From positions 1 to 61,112 of the forward strand of contig NZ_PYAW01000012.1 of assembly GCF_003014755.1 (NCBI RefSeq): DNA of 61,112 nucleotides, read 5' to 3'. Origin of the DNA: Chitinophaga niastensis (GTDB lineage Bacteria > Bacteroidota > Bacteroidia > Chitinophagales > Chitinophagaceae). Both the position numbers and the translations under genes were made by a program. Positions within the stretch are counted from its first letter, which is position 1; every line of letters begins with the position of its first letter. Positions 26,356-35,163 of this stretch are shown here, in pieces. The notes under the pieces were generated by a model that saw nothing but the letters and a program-made list of their open reading frames with translations, was not told the origin of the DNA and searched no databases.

Positions 26356-28005
26356 ATGTTTCCATCTACTAATCCTACCACTACTAAATCGTGGCAGTCA
26401 TTGCAAAAACACGCCGAAGAAATGAAAAAGGTACACATGCGTGCCTTGTTTATGGAAAATAAAGAACGTTTCGGCGAGTTCTCCCTGCAATTTGAAGACA
26501 TCCTCTTCGACTATTCCAAGAACATTATTACAGCAGATACGCTCAACCTGTTATTGAGCCTGGCAGCCGAATGCGGCGTACCGGATGCTATCAAGGCAAT
26601 GTTCAGTGCTGAAAAGATCAATGTAACGGAGAACCGTGCGGTGCTGCATACTGCTTTACGCAATACTTCCAATAAACCTGTAATGCTCGATGGCCGTGAT
26701 GTGATGCCCGATGTAAAAGCGGTGCTCAACAAAATGGATCATATCTGTAATCAGATACATTCCGGAGAATGGAAAGGTTATACGGGCAAGCCTATACGTT
26801 ATATTGTAAACATCGGCATTGGCGGCTCAGACCTTGGCCCTGTAATGGTTACAGAAGCATTGAAACCTTACTGGAAACCCAACATACAAACTTATTTTGT
26901 TTCCAATGTAGATGGCACCCACATTGCAGAAACACTGAAAAAAATAACGCCGGACGAAACACTGTTCCTCATTGCTTCCAAAACCTTTACTACCCAGGAA
27001 ACCATGACCAACGCGCATACTGCCCGTAACTGGTTCCTGGAACATGCTAAAGAAGAGCAATTTGTAGCTAAACATTTTGCGGCATTATCTACCAACGAAA
27101 AAGCAGTAACTGCTTTTGGTATTGATCCCAAAAACATGTTTGAATTCTGGGATTGGGTAGGTGGCCGTTACTCTTTATGGTCTGCTATCGGCTTATCTAT
27201 TGCGCTCACCATTGGCTACGACAACTTTACAGCATTGCTGGATGGTGCGCATGCAGCAGATAACCACTTCTCCAATACACCACTGGAAAAAAACATTCCG
27301 GCAACGATGGCATTGATTGGCCTGTGGTATGGCAACTTCTTTGGCAGTGCCACTGAAGCCATTCTTCCTTACGATCAATACATGCATCGTTTTGCAGCTT
27401 ACTTCCAGCAAGGTAATATGGAAAGCAATGGTAAATCTGCTGATCGTACAGGCAAGCCCGTTAGTTACGAAACCGGTCCTATTGTATGGGGAGAACCTGG
27501 TACCAACGGCCAGCACGCATTCTATCAGCTGATCCATCAGGGTACCCGCCTGATCCCCTGCGATTTTATTGCACCGGCTATCAGTCATAATCCTATTGGT
27601 GATCATCATGTAAAACTGCTGTCCAATTTCTTTGCACAAACAGAAGCATTGATGAACGGAAAAACCGAAGCAGAAGTACGTGCAGAGCTGGAAAAAGCCA
27701 ATACACCCGCAACAGAAATAGCCAAAATATTACCATCTAAAGTATTCAGCGGCAACCGTCCTACCAACTCCTTCCTGTTGAAGAAAATAACGCCGCGTTC
27801 CCTGGGCTCACTGATAGCCCTATACGAACACAAGATATTTGTGCAGGGTGTTATCTGGAATATCTACAGCTTTGATCAATGGGGTGTAGAACTTGGTAAA
27901 CAATTAGCCAGTAAAATATTGCCTGAGCTGGAGAATAATGAAGTAGTACTGAATCATGATGCCAGCACTAATGGACTGATTAATGCCTGGAAGAAAATGA
28001 AATAA
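26356..28005 (+). CDS. pgi: Glucose-6-phosphate isomerase
   Basis: This 549-residue enzyme interconverts glucose 6-phosphate and fructose 6-phosphate. Conserved motifs are GIGGSDLGPVMVTEALKPY (~154-172), DWVGGRYSLWSAIGLS (family signature), MESNGKS and GEPGTNGQHAFYQLIHQGT, with the catalytic Glu and His in the latter two. Length is that of the long, eukaryote/E. coli-type form. A TATTTTTG box at 26323-26330 fits a -7 element, which would give a short leader and make pgi independent of the TspO-like gene. The stop is followed four bases later by palindrome R3. Confidence 0.97.
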   Translation: MFPSTNPTTTKSWQSLQKHAEEMKKVHMRALFMENKERFGEFSLQFEDILFDYSKNIITADTLNLLLSLAAECGVPDAIKAMFSAEKINVTENRAVLHTALRNTSNKPVMLDGRDVMPDVKAVLNKMDHICNQIHSGEWKGYTGKPIRYIVNIGIGGSDLGPVMVTEALKPYWKPNIQTYFVSNVDGTHIAETLKKITPDETLFLIASKTFTTQETMTNAHTARNWFLEHAKEEQFVAKHFAALSTNEKAVTAFGIDPKNMFEFWDWVGGRYSLWSAIGLSIALTIGYDNFTALLDGAHAADNHFSNTPLEKNIPATMALIGLWYGNFFGSATEAILPYDQYMHRFAAYFQQGNMESNGKSADRTGKPVSYETGPIVWGEPGTNGQHAFYQLIHQGTRLIPCDFIAPAISHNPIGDHHVKLLSNFFAQTEALMNGKTEAEVRAELEKANTPATEIAKILPSKVFSGNRPTNSFLLKKITPRSLGSLIALYEHKIFVQGVIWNIYSFDQWGVELGKQLASKILPELENNEVVLNHDASTNGLINAWKKMK

Positions 28006-28008
28006 TTT

Positions 28009-28336
28009 TCTTTCCCAGGATTAGGCTGATTATACTGATTACCATGATTTTATTTTTTTGATTTTGAAACGATTTAAAAAGATTAGCGAAGATCAAAGCG
28101 AAGATTGTCTGAACCAGGATTTTTAGGATTGAATGGATTACCCTGATGGATGCCGAAGATTAAAGCGGAGATATTCTGGAATCTCTTCCGGATAAAACAA
28201 CATAACACCCATCAGGGTAATCCATTCAATCCTAAAAATCCTGGTTCAGACAATCTTCGCTAATCTTTTTACATCTTTCAAAATCAAAAAAATAAAATCA
28301 GGGCAATCAGTATAATCAGCCTAATCCCGGGAAAGA
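28009..28336. repeat. Composite palindrome R3 (A core nested in B arms)
   Basis: The outer arms are family B: TCTTTCCCAGGATTAGG on the left and its complement CCTAATCCCGGGAAAGA on the right, with GATT phased every 9 nt. Inside sit the family A arms 28107-28152 and 28206-28251 (46 bp, one mismatch) and a 53-nt loop that begins CCGAAGAT and ends AAAACAACATAA. It lies between the convergent pgi and DUF3276 genes. Confidence 0.94.
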
Positions 28337-28343
28337 CAAACAC

Positions 28344-28370
28344 AAAAAAACCCCCGGAAAAATCCGGGGG
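28344..28370 (-). terminator. Intrinsic terminator after the DUF3276 gene
   Basis: CCCCCGGA (28351-28358) pairs with TCCGGGGG (28363-28370) around AAAA, with seven T's on the minus strand (28344-28350). It lies 28 bases past the stop. Confidence 0.95.
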
Positions 28371-28397
28371 TTTATCAATTATTTTGAGTAAAAAATA

Positions 28398-28838
28398 TTA
28401 CCATTTGTCTACTTCATCAGAGCTATGTGCTGCCGGGGCGACTACCGACGCCTCAACAGGTACTGCTACTTCTACAGCTTCTACCGAAGTACTCACTTCA
28501 GATCCATCTGCTTCTGTTTCGTCCTGTTCTTCCTGCACATAATCATGGTTGTAGGCATCAAAATCAAAATCGGGCATCAATTCTGTTTTCACATAATTGA
28601 TGGTTTCGGTTAGTGCATTCAGGAACTTGTTAAAGTCTTCCTTGTACAGGAATACTTTGTGCCTGTCATAACCGTTGTCATTAAAACGTTTCTTACTTTC
28701 AGTAATGGTTAGAAAGTAGTCGTTTCCCCGAGTGGTCTTTACATCAAAGAAGTACGTTCTTCTTTTGCCCGCTTTCAATCGTTTAGAAAAGATGCTATCA
28801 TTGTTTCTTTCCTGTTGATTGTTGTTTTCGTACGCCAC
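28398..28838 (-). CDS. DUF3276 (PUR-alpha-like) nucleic-acid-binding protein
   Basis: A 146-residue protein. The N-terminal ~85 residues form a PUR-type domain (AGKRRTYFFDVKTTRGNDY, then ITESKKRF and HKVFLYKEDFNKFLNAL), the DUF3276 family typical of Bacteroidota and spirochaetes that binds single-stranded nucleic acid. The C-terminal ~50 residues are acidic and low in complexity (EEQDETEADGSEVSTSVEAV). It has its own promoter (28888-28918) and terminator, so it is a monocistronic housekeeping-type gene. Confidence 0.92.
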   Translation of the reverse strand: MAYENNNQQERNNDSIFSKRLKAGKRRTYFFDVKTTRGNDYFLTITESKKRFNDNGYDRHKVFLYKEDFNKFLNALTETINYVKTELMPDFDFDAYNHDYVQEEQDETEADGSEVSTSVEAVEVAVPVEASVVAPAAHSSDEVDKW

Positions 28839-28887
28839 AGTTGATAGATTTAAGTGTTAACGAATCAAATCCTGTTACAATAAGGAA

Positions 28888-28918
28888 CAAATATACTATT
28901 GTTTTACAAATATCAAAA
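28888..28918 (-). promoter_or_regulatory. Bacteroidota-type promoter for the DUF3276 gene
   Basis: On the minus strand TTTTG (28914-28918) is followed after 18 nt by TATATTTG (28888-28895). This matches the TTTG / TAnnTTTG consensus for the major sigma factor of Bacteroidota and predicts a leader of about 40 nt. Confidence 0.75.
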
Positions 28919-28995
28919 TATTTTTAAATGATTTTGAAAAATCATAAAAGCCGCGTGCAACGGGCTGCAGCAGGGCATATGCAAGAACATGATTG

Positions 28996-30792
28996 TTATT
29001 TAGTTACACTTTCGTCCTCACCGGATTGCTGTCGGGCGTATAGTTCAGAATAGTAGCCATTCAATGATAATAAATCATCATGCGTACCTTCTTCTACAAT
29101 CTTTCCTTCGTCTAAAACAATGATCTTATCGAACGCAAACAGGGAAAATATACGATGTGTGATAATAATGGCCGTTTTATTTTTCAAATAGGCGTACAGG
29201 TTACCAATGATCTCTTTTTCGGTACGTGCATCTACGGCAGATAAACAATCATCAAAGATGAGGATATCCGGATTTTTGATGAGGGCACGTGCAATAGAGA
29301 TACGTTGTTTCTGGCCACCACTGAGGGTAACACCCCGCTCTCCTATCTCTGTATCAAATCCTTCACTGAATCCGAGGATATCTTTTTCTACAGAAGCCTG
29401 TCTGGCAGCGGTTTGTACCATTTGTAAACTGGCAGACGGATCTCCAAAACGGATGTTATTGGCTACGCTGTCTGAGAAAAGGAACACATCCTGCGGTACA
29501 TAACTGATTTGTCCACGGAGATTTGCCAGCTGCAGGTAGCGGATATCATGCCCGTCCAGCATCACTTTACCTTCCTGCGGGTCGTACATACGGATAAGCA
29601 GTTGTGCAAGCGTGCTCTTGCCGGAACCGGTTCTGCCTATAACGGCTACCTTTTGCCCGGGTGCTATATGCAGATTAAAGTTATTGATAGCGGTGATGCC
29701 GGTATGCGGATAGGTGAATGTTACGTTTTGTAAACGGATGCCACCCTGTATGTCTACTGTTTTAGCAGTGGGCTCATCCCTGATAGTTGGCTCAATCTGC
29801 AAAAATTCGTTTATACGTTGCTGTGAGGCCGCAGCGCGCTGGATCATAGAAGCCACCATGCCAATAGAAAAGAAGGGAAACATGAGCATGTTTACATAAA
29901 TAACAAACTCCGCCAGGTTACCTACGGTAATATTTCCTGCTATTACCTGGATGCCCCCGATAAAGATGGTTAATATCACACTCAATCCGATCATCAGCGC
30001 CATGGTAGGTTGAAACAGGGCATCGGTTTTTGCCAGGCTGACAGAACTGATCTTATAAGCTTCGCTTGCTTCCTCAAAATGTTTTGCACTGGCATCTTCC
30101 TGTACATAAGATTTAATCACCCTGATACCGGAATAGGACTCCTGGGCAATAGAGGTAATGTTCGATAACTGCGCCTGTATCCGCTCACTTTTACGGTGAA
30201 TGATCCTGTTTACAAAATAAATAGTGAGCGCCAGCAAGGGTAGCGGTGATAATGTATACAGTGTCAATAACGGATTTACCTGCAACATCAGGTATACAAT
30301 CACCACAATGAGAAACAAAGTACGGGAAGCATACATAATAGCCGGTCCTACGTACATGCGTACACGTGATACGTCTTCCGTAATACGGCTCATCAGATCA
30401 CCTGTGCGGTGCATTTTAAAAAAATTCAGGTCAAGTTGCTGGTAATGCTGATAAACTTCATTCTTCAGATCATACTCAATATGACGACTCATCACGATGA
30501 GCGTTTGTCTTTGTAAAAAAAGGAAGAAACCACTGAGCAAAGCAAAGAGCAGAATGCTCACGCCATAAAATGCCAGTACATGCGTAAAATCCGCGCGGAA
30601 AGCACCTTTCAGCGGGGTATCACTTAGCAGTCTGTACTCATCAATGTTGTGCGACAGCAGATCAAAGATCTGACGCACCATAATAGGCTGGAAAACGCTG
30701 AAGACAATAGAAATGGCGGTAAATAACAACCCAAGGATCAGTCGCCATTTATTTTTCAGGAAATATTTATTGAGCGCGAAAAGATGTTTCAA
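28996..30792 (-). CDS. ABC exporter, MdlA/YheI-like half-transporter
   Basis: This 598-residue fused TMD-NBD protein has six transmembrane helices in the first ~310 residues and an ATPase domain with Walker A GRTGSGKST (~386), Q-loop YVPQDVFLFSD, signature LSGGQKQR (~490) and Walker B ILIFDD (~510). The residue after the Walker B aspartate is Asp, not the usual catalytic Glu (FDDCLSAVD), as in MdlA/YheI-type subunits that normally pair with a canonical partner. No partner gene is adjacent, so it either pairs with a protein encoded elsewhere or forms a homodimer. Likely exports lipids or drugs. A TATTTTTG box (30811-30818, minus) may be its -7 element. Confidence 0.93.
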   Translation of the reverse strand: MKHLFALNKYFLKNKWRLILGLLFTAISIVFSVFQPIMVRQIFDLLSHNIDEYRLLSDTPLKGAFRADFTHVLAFYGVSILLFALLSGFFLFLQRQTLIVMSRHIEYDLKNEVYQHYQQLDLNFFKMHRTGDLMSRITEDVSRVRMYVGPAIMYASRTLFLIVVIVYLMLQVNPLLTLYTLSPLPLLALTIYFVNRIIHRKSERIQAQLSNITSIAQESYSGIRVIKSYVQEDASAKHFEEASEAYKISSVSLAKTDALFQPTMALMIGLSVILTIFIGGIQVIAGNITVGNLAEFVIYVNMLMFPFFSIGMVASMIQRAAASQQRINEFLQIEPTIRDEPTAKTVDIQGGIRLQNVTFTYPHTGITAINNFNLHIAPGQKVAVIGRTGSGKSTLAQLLIRMYDPQEGKVMLDGHDIRYLQLANLRGQISYVPQDVFLFSDSVANNIRFGDPSASLQMVQTAARQASVEKDILGFSEGFDTEIGERGVTLSGGQKQRISIARALIKNPDILIFDDCLSAVDARTEKEIIGNLYAYLKNKTAIIITHRIFSLFAFDKIIVLDEGKIVEEGTHDDLLSLNGYYSELYARQQSGEDESVTK

Positions 30793-30856
30793 CTGTAATC
30801 AATTTACAAACAAAAATAGGGTATTAATGCTTGTGAATTGATTACTGTTAAACAAA

Positions 30857-31429
30857 CTATTTGGTAGTAAAGGAATTCAGGATTACCTCCAGTGCCGGAC
30901 TATATTTGTCCAGTTCATTATGCAGCGTGGTTAACGTAATGCCGTAGGTAATATTATTTTTCACCAGGATCGTTACTTGTGCATTCAGCATTAATCCTGA
31001 TTCCCGGTGTTTGTACTGGCATTTCATCCATTGTGCTTTTACATCAGTAACCATTCGTTCTCCGTCTCCCAGTTGCTGATAGTTGCTAAAGAAACTTTCC
31101 ATTTCCTTCCGGGTACTTTCCATATATTTTTCCAGGGTAAATCCTTCCTTCAGCTGTTGGGTAACGATATTAACATTGGCCTGAAACGGGCTACCTTCCA
31201 GCTTTGGTGCCATCATGAAGGTGTATTCAATCCTGCTCATCACCGTATCTTTCTTCGTCCAGCCTTCGGGTGTTTTTATAGAGAAGGTGCCGTTACCGGC
31301 ATTCATGCCCGGTGATTTTCCGGCCAGTTCCAGCATTTCATTTGTACTTAATTCCTTGGGGGATTTTTGATTATTACAGGCAGAGAAGAGTAACAAACAA
31401 ACTACTGCAGAGATAAATTGTAATTTCAT
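30857..31429 (-). CDS. Lipoprotein of unknown function (PsbP-like size)
   Basis: The 190-residue protein from the ATG at 31429 begins MKLQFISAVVCLLLFSACNN with a lipobox cysteine at residue 18; a longer reading from 31465 would spoil the signal peptide. The mature part (FSIKTPEGWTKKDTVMS, then NVNIVTQQLKEGFTLEKYM and EVILNSF at the end) has the look of a PsbP/DcrB-type alpha-beta fold, a common shape for small envelope lipoproteins. The function is unknown. It lies 64 bases after purC on the same strand, with a hairpin between. Confidence 0.8.
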   Translation of the reverse strand: MKLQFISAVVCLLLFSACNNQKSPKELSTNEMLELAGKSPGMNAGNGTFSIKTPEGWTKKDTVMSRIEYTFMMAPKLEGSPFQANVNIVTQQLKEGFTLEKYMESTRKEMESFFSNYQQLGDGERMVTDVKAQWMKCQYKHRESGLMLNAQVTILVKNNITYGITLTTLHNELDKYSPALEVILNSFTTK

Positions 31430-31450
31430 AGCACACACACATAAAAGGGA

Positions 31451-31481
31451 ATATCCGCCCCGCAAGGTGTGGGGCGGATAT
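31451..31481 (-). terminator. GC-rich hairpin after purC
   Basis: ATATCCGCCCC (31451-31461) pairs perfectly with GGGGCGGATAT (31471-31481) around a 9-nt loop. On the minus strand it is followed by TCCCTTTTATG, only a short T-run, so it may be a leaky terminator between purC and the lipoprotein gene. Confidence 0.65.
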
Positions 31482-31492
31482 AATATTAATAA

Positions 31493-32422
31493 TTATAAAC
31501 CTTTGAGTGCAGCGGCTATTCTGGATACTGCATCCGCAGTCGCTACATCTTCTTTCACAAATTGCTGACCGGTGATATTTTCAAACAGTTCAATATAACG
31601 CTCGCTTACGCTGTTAACAAACTCGTCTGTCATTGCTGGTACCTGTTGACCATCTTTACCCTGGAAACCGTTCGCCATCAACCATTCGCGTACAAACTCC
31701 TTGCTCAGTTGCTTTTGTTGTTTGCCTGCCTGCTGGTTTTCTTCATACCCTTCTGCATAAAAATAACGGGAAGAATCCGGTGTATGGATTTCATCAATTA
31801 CGTAAATGGTATCACCAATTTTTCCGAATTCATATTTGGTATCTACCAGGATCAGGCCGCGTTTTGCTGCCATTTCCTTCCCTCTTTCAAATAAAGCAAG
31901 GGTATATTTTTCCAGTTGTTCGTAATCTTCTTTGCTCACAATGCCCTGTGCAATGATCTCTTCACGGGAGATATCTTCATCGTGACCCTCGTGTGCTTTG
32001 GTAGTAGGTGTAATGATGGGAGTAGGAAAGAAATCATTTTCTTTCATGTCTTCCGGCATAGTTACGCCGCACAGTACGCGTTCACCACTTTTGTAGGTTC
32101 TCCAGGCATGGCCGGTAAGGTTACCACGCACCACCATTTCCACCGCAAAAGTTTCGCATTTCAAGCCAATGGTTACGTTTGGCAGGGGAATAGATTTTAC
32201 CCAGTTAGGTACAATATCCCTGGTAGCTTCCAGCATAATAGCTGCTACCTGATTCAACACCTGTCCCTTGTAAGGAATAGGACGCGGTAAAACTACGTCG
32301 AACGCGGAGATACGATCACTCACTACCATTACCATCAGTTTATCTTCGATGGTGTATACGTCGCGTACTTTCCCTTTGTAAAAAGCAGTTTGACCTGGCA
32401 ATTTGATATTTGACTCTAACAT
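31493..32422 (-). CDS. purC: SAICAR synthetase (purine synthesis)
   Basis: This 309-residue enzyme ligates aspartate to CAIR with ATP. It has the N-terminal FYKGKVRDVYTIEDKLMVMV and SDRISAFDVVLPRPIPYKG motifs, then EMVVRGNLTGHAWRTYKSGE and LVDTKYEFG. The length is that of the longer, yeast-like SAICAR synthetases usual in Bacteroidota. No other pur genes are adjacent. A TACTTTTG box on the minus strand (32472-32479) is a possible -7 promoter element. Confidence 0.96.
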   Translation of the reverse strand: MLESNIKLPGQTAFYKGKVRDVYTIEDKLMVMVVSDRISAFDVVLPRPIPYKGQVLNQVAAIMLEATRDIVPNWVKSIPLPNVTIGLKCETFAVEMVVRGNLTGHAWRTYKSGERVLCGVTMPEDMKENDFFPTPIITPTTKAHEGHDEDISREEIIAQGIVSKEDYEQLEKYTLALFERGKEMAAKRGLILVDTKYEFGKIGDTIYVIDEIHTPDSSRYFYAEGYEENQQAGKQQKQLSKEFVREWLMANGFQGKDGQQVPAMTDEFVNSVSERYIELFENITGQQFVKEDVATADAVSRIAAALKGL

Positions 32423-32530
32423 GAATAAAAAAATATTAATAATTAAAGATTGAAATCACTGTTACGAGGTGCAAAAGTAACTATGATTAAGATGATTTTT
32501 TGCGATTGTGCAGATTTTTTTTTTGTTGAG

Positions 32531-32545
32531 AAGGCCTTCGGCCTT
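32531..32545. repeat. Small palindrome AAGGCCTTCGGCCTT, copy 1
   Basis: A 15-bp hairpin with a TTC loop, embedded in GAGAAGGCCTTCGGCCTTT. The same 19 bases recur at 47659-47677 next to another gene. Confidence 0.8.
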
Positions 32546-32546
32546 T

Positions 32547-32597
32547 GTCTTTACCCGAATTAGACTGATTGGAATGATTATGCTGATTTTTTGTTTT
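32547..32597. repeat. Half-element fragment of palindrome family B
   Basis: The GATT-phased segment TTAGACTGATTGGAATGATT continues as ATGCTGATTTTTT. It matches the outer arm of R6 and R7, but no complementary arm is nearby, so it looks like a decayed or half copy. Confidence 0.7.
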
Positions 32598-32616
32598 TAC
32601 TTTTTTCCGGAGATGA

Positions 32617-33984
32617 TTATGCCGGAGATAACAGCTGCTGGCGGTTACTGGCGTAAGGCCGCAACAAACTGATGATCACTTCATTTTCAGGGTACGGGGT
32701 GAGGTATTCCCGGAAATGCGCCACTTCTTCTGTAGGCACTTGTGCGGGGATATAGCCCATGCCATAAAAGCGGCCTCTCTCCATAAGGATACAGCTTTTT
32801 TCTCCGCTGTGGCGGCCCTTATCCACGATGATCACGGAAGGCTGCTGTTCCTGTAAAAATGCAATCGCCGCTTTTACCCGTGGGTTGTAGCTTTCAGCGC
32901 TTTCTGTTTTTTCACAGGCGCCTTTGCAGGTGGCTGCGGTGATACCAGCACAGGTACCATTCCCTTTTTGTAGAAAACACAATTTAGGACATAGCTCAAA
33001 CTCCCTGATGAGTGCGCGTAACAACCGGTGCCCGTCAATCAGCAGATTGAAGCTGTGAACGGGATGTGTATGTTTTCTTCTTTTTTCGATGGCCAGCCGC
33101 AGGTAGCCTTGCTGGTCCTCAAACAGGTAGAAGCCGTAGCGGAATTCCACCCGCTTCTGCGAATAGTTATAAACAGGCCACAGGCGCTTGATCTCCACTG
33201 ATTCCAGGATGCAGGCCATTAGCTCCGTAGCAGTTTCCTGGTAGGTGATGCTGTGAATGGTACGTAAAAAATTTTGTCGCTGCCGACTGGTACTGTTGCC
33301 TGTAAAGTGGCTATTGATACGCTTTTTGAGATCTTTGGCTTTGCCTACATATACTACTTTCCCTTTTTCATTATGAAAATAGTACACGCCTGGAATGTCC
33401 GGGAGGGTCTTTACCTGTTCCGGTGGCAGATTTGGTGGCAGGAACTGTTCCTTGGAACCGGCTTTCAGTGCTGCGGCGATCACCTTATCCTTATCATTTT
33501 CCAACATCAGGCTGAAAAGGCGTACAGTGGCTTCCGCATCGCCGGCAGCGCGGTGGCGGCCGTTGACAACAATATTATGATGCCTGCAAAAATTACCCAG
33601 GCTATAAGATTTTAATCCCGGGAAAATTTTGCGTCCTAACCTTACTGTACACAGCTTTTTAGATTGCAGGTCGTAACCCGCATTGCCCAGCTGGTGTTTG
33701 ATAAACGAGTAATCAAAGTTCACATTATGCGCTACAAAGATCCTATCACGCAGCAGGTCATAGATCAGCGGAGCTACCGCCTCAAACGGCGGTGCATCTG
33801 CCACCATGCTGTTGCTAATGCCTGTTAAGGATTCTATGTAATAAGGAATGGGTATACCGGGGTTGACCAGGGTTTGGTAATGCCGGGTGATTTCTTTCCC
33901 ATCATATAAAAAAATGGCAATTTCTGTAATGCCATTGGCGCCGGCATGGCCGCCTGTTGTTTCAATATCTACGATCGCATACAT
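32617..33984 (-). CDS. DnaQ-type exonuclease fused to a GIY-YIG (UvrC/Cho-like) nuclease
   Basis: A 455-residue two-domain protein. Residues ~1-165 are a DEDDh exonuclease: D6 and E8 (VDIETTGG), D91 (NVNFDYSF), H144 and D149 (RHRAAGDAEAT). Residues ~197-285 are a GIY-YIG endonuclease like the UvrC N-terminus (GVYYFHN, VVYVGKAKDLKKRINSHF, ELMACILESVEIK). The C-terminal part contains several cysteines (LCPKLCFLQKGNGTCAG). The same fusion is known in other bacteria and is annotated as a DNA polymerase III epsilon-like or excinuclease Cho-like protein. A role in DNA repair is likely but not shown here. Its start is four bases downstream of the stop of the ABC permease gene on the same strand. Confidence 0.9.
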   Translation of the reverse strand: MYAIVDIETTGGHAGANGITEIAIFLYDGKEITRHYQTLVNPGIPIPYYIESLTGISNSMVADAPPFEAVAPLIYDLLRDRIFVAHNVNFDYSFIKHQLGNAGYDLQSKKLCTVRLGRKIFPGLKSYSLGNFCRHHNIVVNGRHRAAGDAEATVRLFSLMLENDKDKVIAAALKAGSKEQFLPPNLPPEQVKTLPDIPGVYYFHNEKGKVVYVGKAKDLKKRINSHFTGNSTSRQRQNFLRTIHSITYQETATELMACILESVEIKRLWPVYNYSQKRVEFRYGFYLFEDQQGYLRLAIEKRRKHTHPVHSFNLLIDGHRLLRALIREFELCPKLCFLQKGNGTCAGITAATCKGACEKTESAESYNPRVKAAIAFLQEQQPSVIIVDKGRHSGEKSCILMERGRFYGMGYIPAQVPTEEVAHFREYLTPYPENEVIISLLRPYASNRQQLLSPA

Positions 33985-33987
33985 CCG

Positions 33988-35163
33988 TTACAAAGATAAG
34001 GCTTGTTGTTGCTTATTCAAACGTCTTAATGACAATAACGCCAATAGTACGTAAAAAGCCCATAATGCCAGCAAATGCAGCATGGATGGCACATTTTGCT
34101 GCAAGGTGGCGCCGGACTGCACAATGGACTGATAAATATGAAGGAACGGTGTGGTAGGCACCATAGACGACAACCACTGCATAGGCACCGGCAAAGATTC
34201 GTATGGCCACGCGTATCCGCTGACCAGGAAAATCGGGTAAGTAGAAAAAGCCAGGAGCTGAGCTGCCAGCAACTGACTGTTGAACAAACTCCCCAACCAC
34301 ACGCCCAGTGGTATCAGCGTAAAAAAGAACAGTATAAATGCAACGGCCACATCAAATACACGTCCCCGGAAAGGAATGTCCAGTGTTGCGTAATTCACCG
34401 TCATAAAGAAACAGGCATAACAGAAGAAAAGGATCATATAAAAAAGCCCCTTCCCCCATAAGGCGGTAGACAAACTCCCGCCGCCAGTGCGCACCAGTTC
34501 AGGAATATGGCGCCGTTGTTTATCCAATGCCACACTTCCTGCCAGGCCAAGGAGCATCGTTTGCTGCAGGATCAGCGCCAGCAGCCCCGGTAAAAGAAAA
34601 GCACCATAGCTGGACCTGGTATTATATAATGGCCGGTAGTCTAAATTCACCGGCTGGGTTTCCTGCATAGCCATGGCTGTGTTGAGGCCCTGCATTTCAT
34701 TATATTTTAAACGTACCCCTGCTCCTACCGTCATCGCCAGTTTGGTGACGGCTCCCGCCAGTTCACTGGAAGGCAGGAATCGCGCTGCATTAACAGCCAA
34801 TACGATATCTCCCTGTTGCAGCGCGAGCACTTTTTTCTGCACGCCATCGGGAATGTAGAGATATCCCTGGCAATCGCCGCGATACATTTTTTCCTGTGCG
34901 TCGGATAAGTTTACAGCACCCACCACATCTGCAATCTGCATTTTATTGAGTTGCTGCAAAAAAGCGCGCGACAACTCACTTTTATCATCATCTGCCACTG
35001 CCAGCTTTACTTTTTCTTCTACCTTATAACTATATAAACTACCATAGAAAAAAGCATATAACAAAGGCGCAATCAGGAGTGTGAGCAATAAACTGTGGTC
35101 ATGCGCTACCATCTTAGCCTCCCGCAGGAACAAACGAATAATATGACGAAAGGAATCAAACAT
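33988..35163 (-). CDS. ABC-2 type permease (second of a pair)
   Basis: This 391-residue protein has one N-terminal helix (LLLTLLIAPLLYAFFYGSLY), a large periplasmic domain (~45-180) and five C-terminal helices, as in YbhS/YhhJ-type ABC-2 exporters. It overlaps the upstream permease gene by 8 bases and is the last gene of the TolC-HlyD-permease-permease operon. The two permeases probably form a heterodimer. The ATPase they need is not in this operon. Confidence 0.92.
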   Translation of the reverse strand: MFDSFRHIIRLFLREAKMVAHDHSLLLTLLIAPLLYAFFYGSLYSYKVEEKVKLAVADDDKSELSRAFLQQLNKMQIADVVGAVNLSDAQEKMYRGDCQGYLYIPDGVQKKVLALQQGDIVLAVNAARFLPSSELAGAVTKLAMTVGAGVRLKYNEMQGLNTAMAMQETQPVNLDYRPLYNTRSSYGAFLLPGLLALILQQTMLLGLAGSVALDKQRRHIPELVRTGGGSLSTALWGKGLFYMILFFCYACFFMTVNYATLDIPFRGRVFDVAVAFILFFFTLIPLGVWLGSLFNSQLLAAQLLAFSTYPIFLVSGYAWPYESLPVPMQWLSSMVPTTPFLHIYQSIVQSGATLQQNVPSMLHLLALWAFYVLLALLSLRRLNKQQQALSL

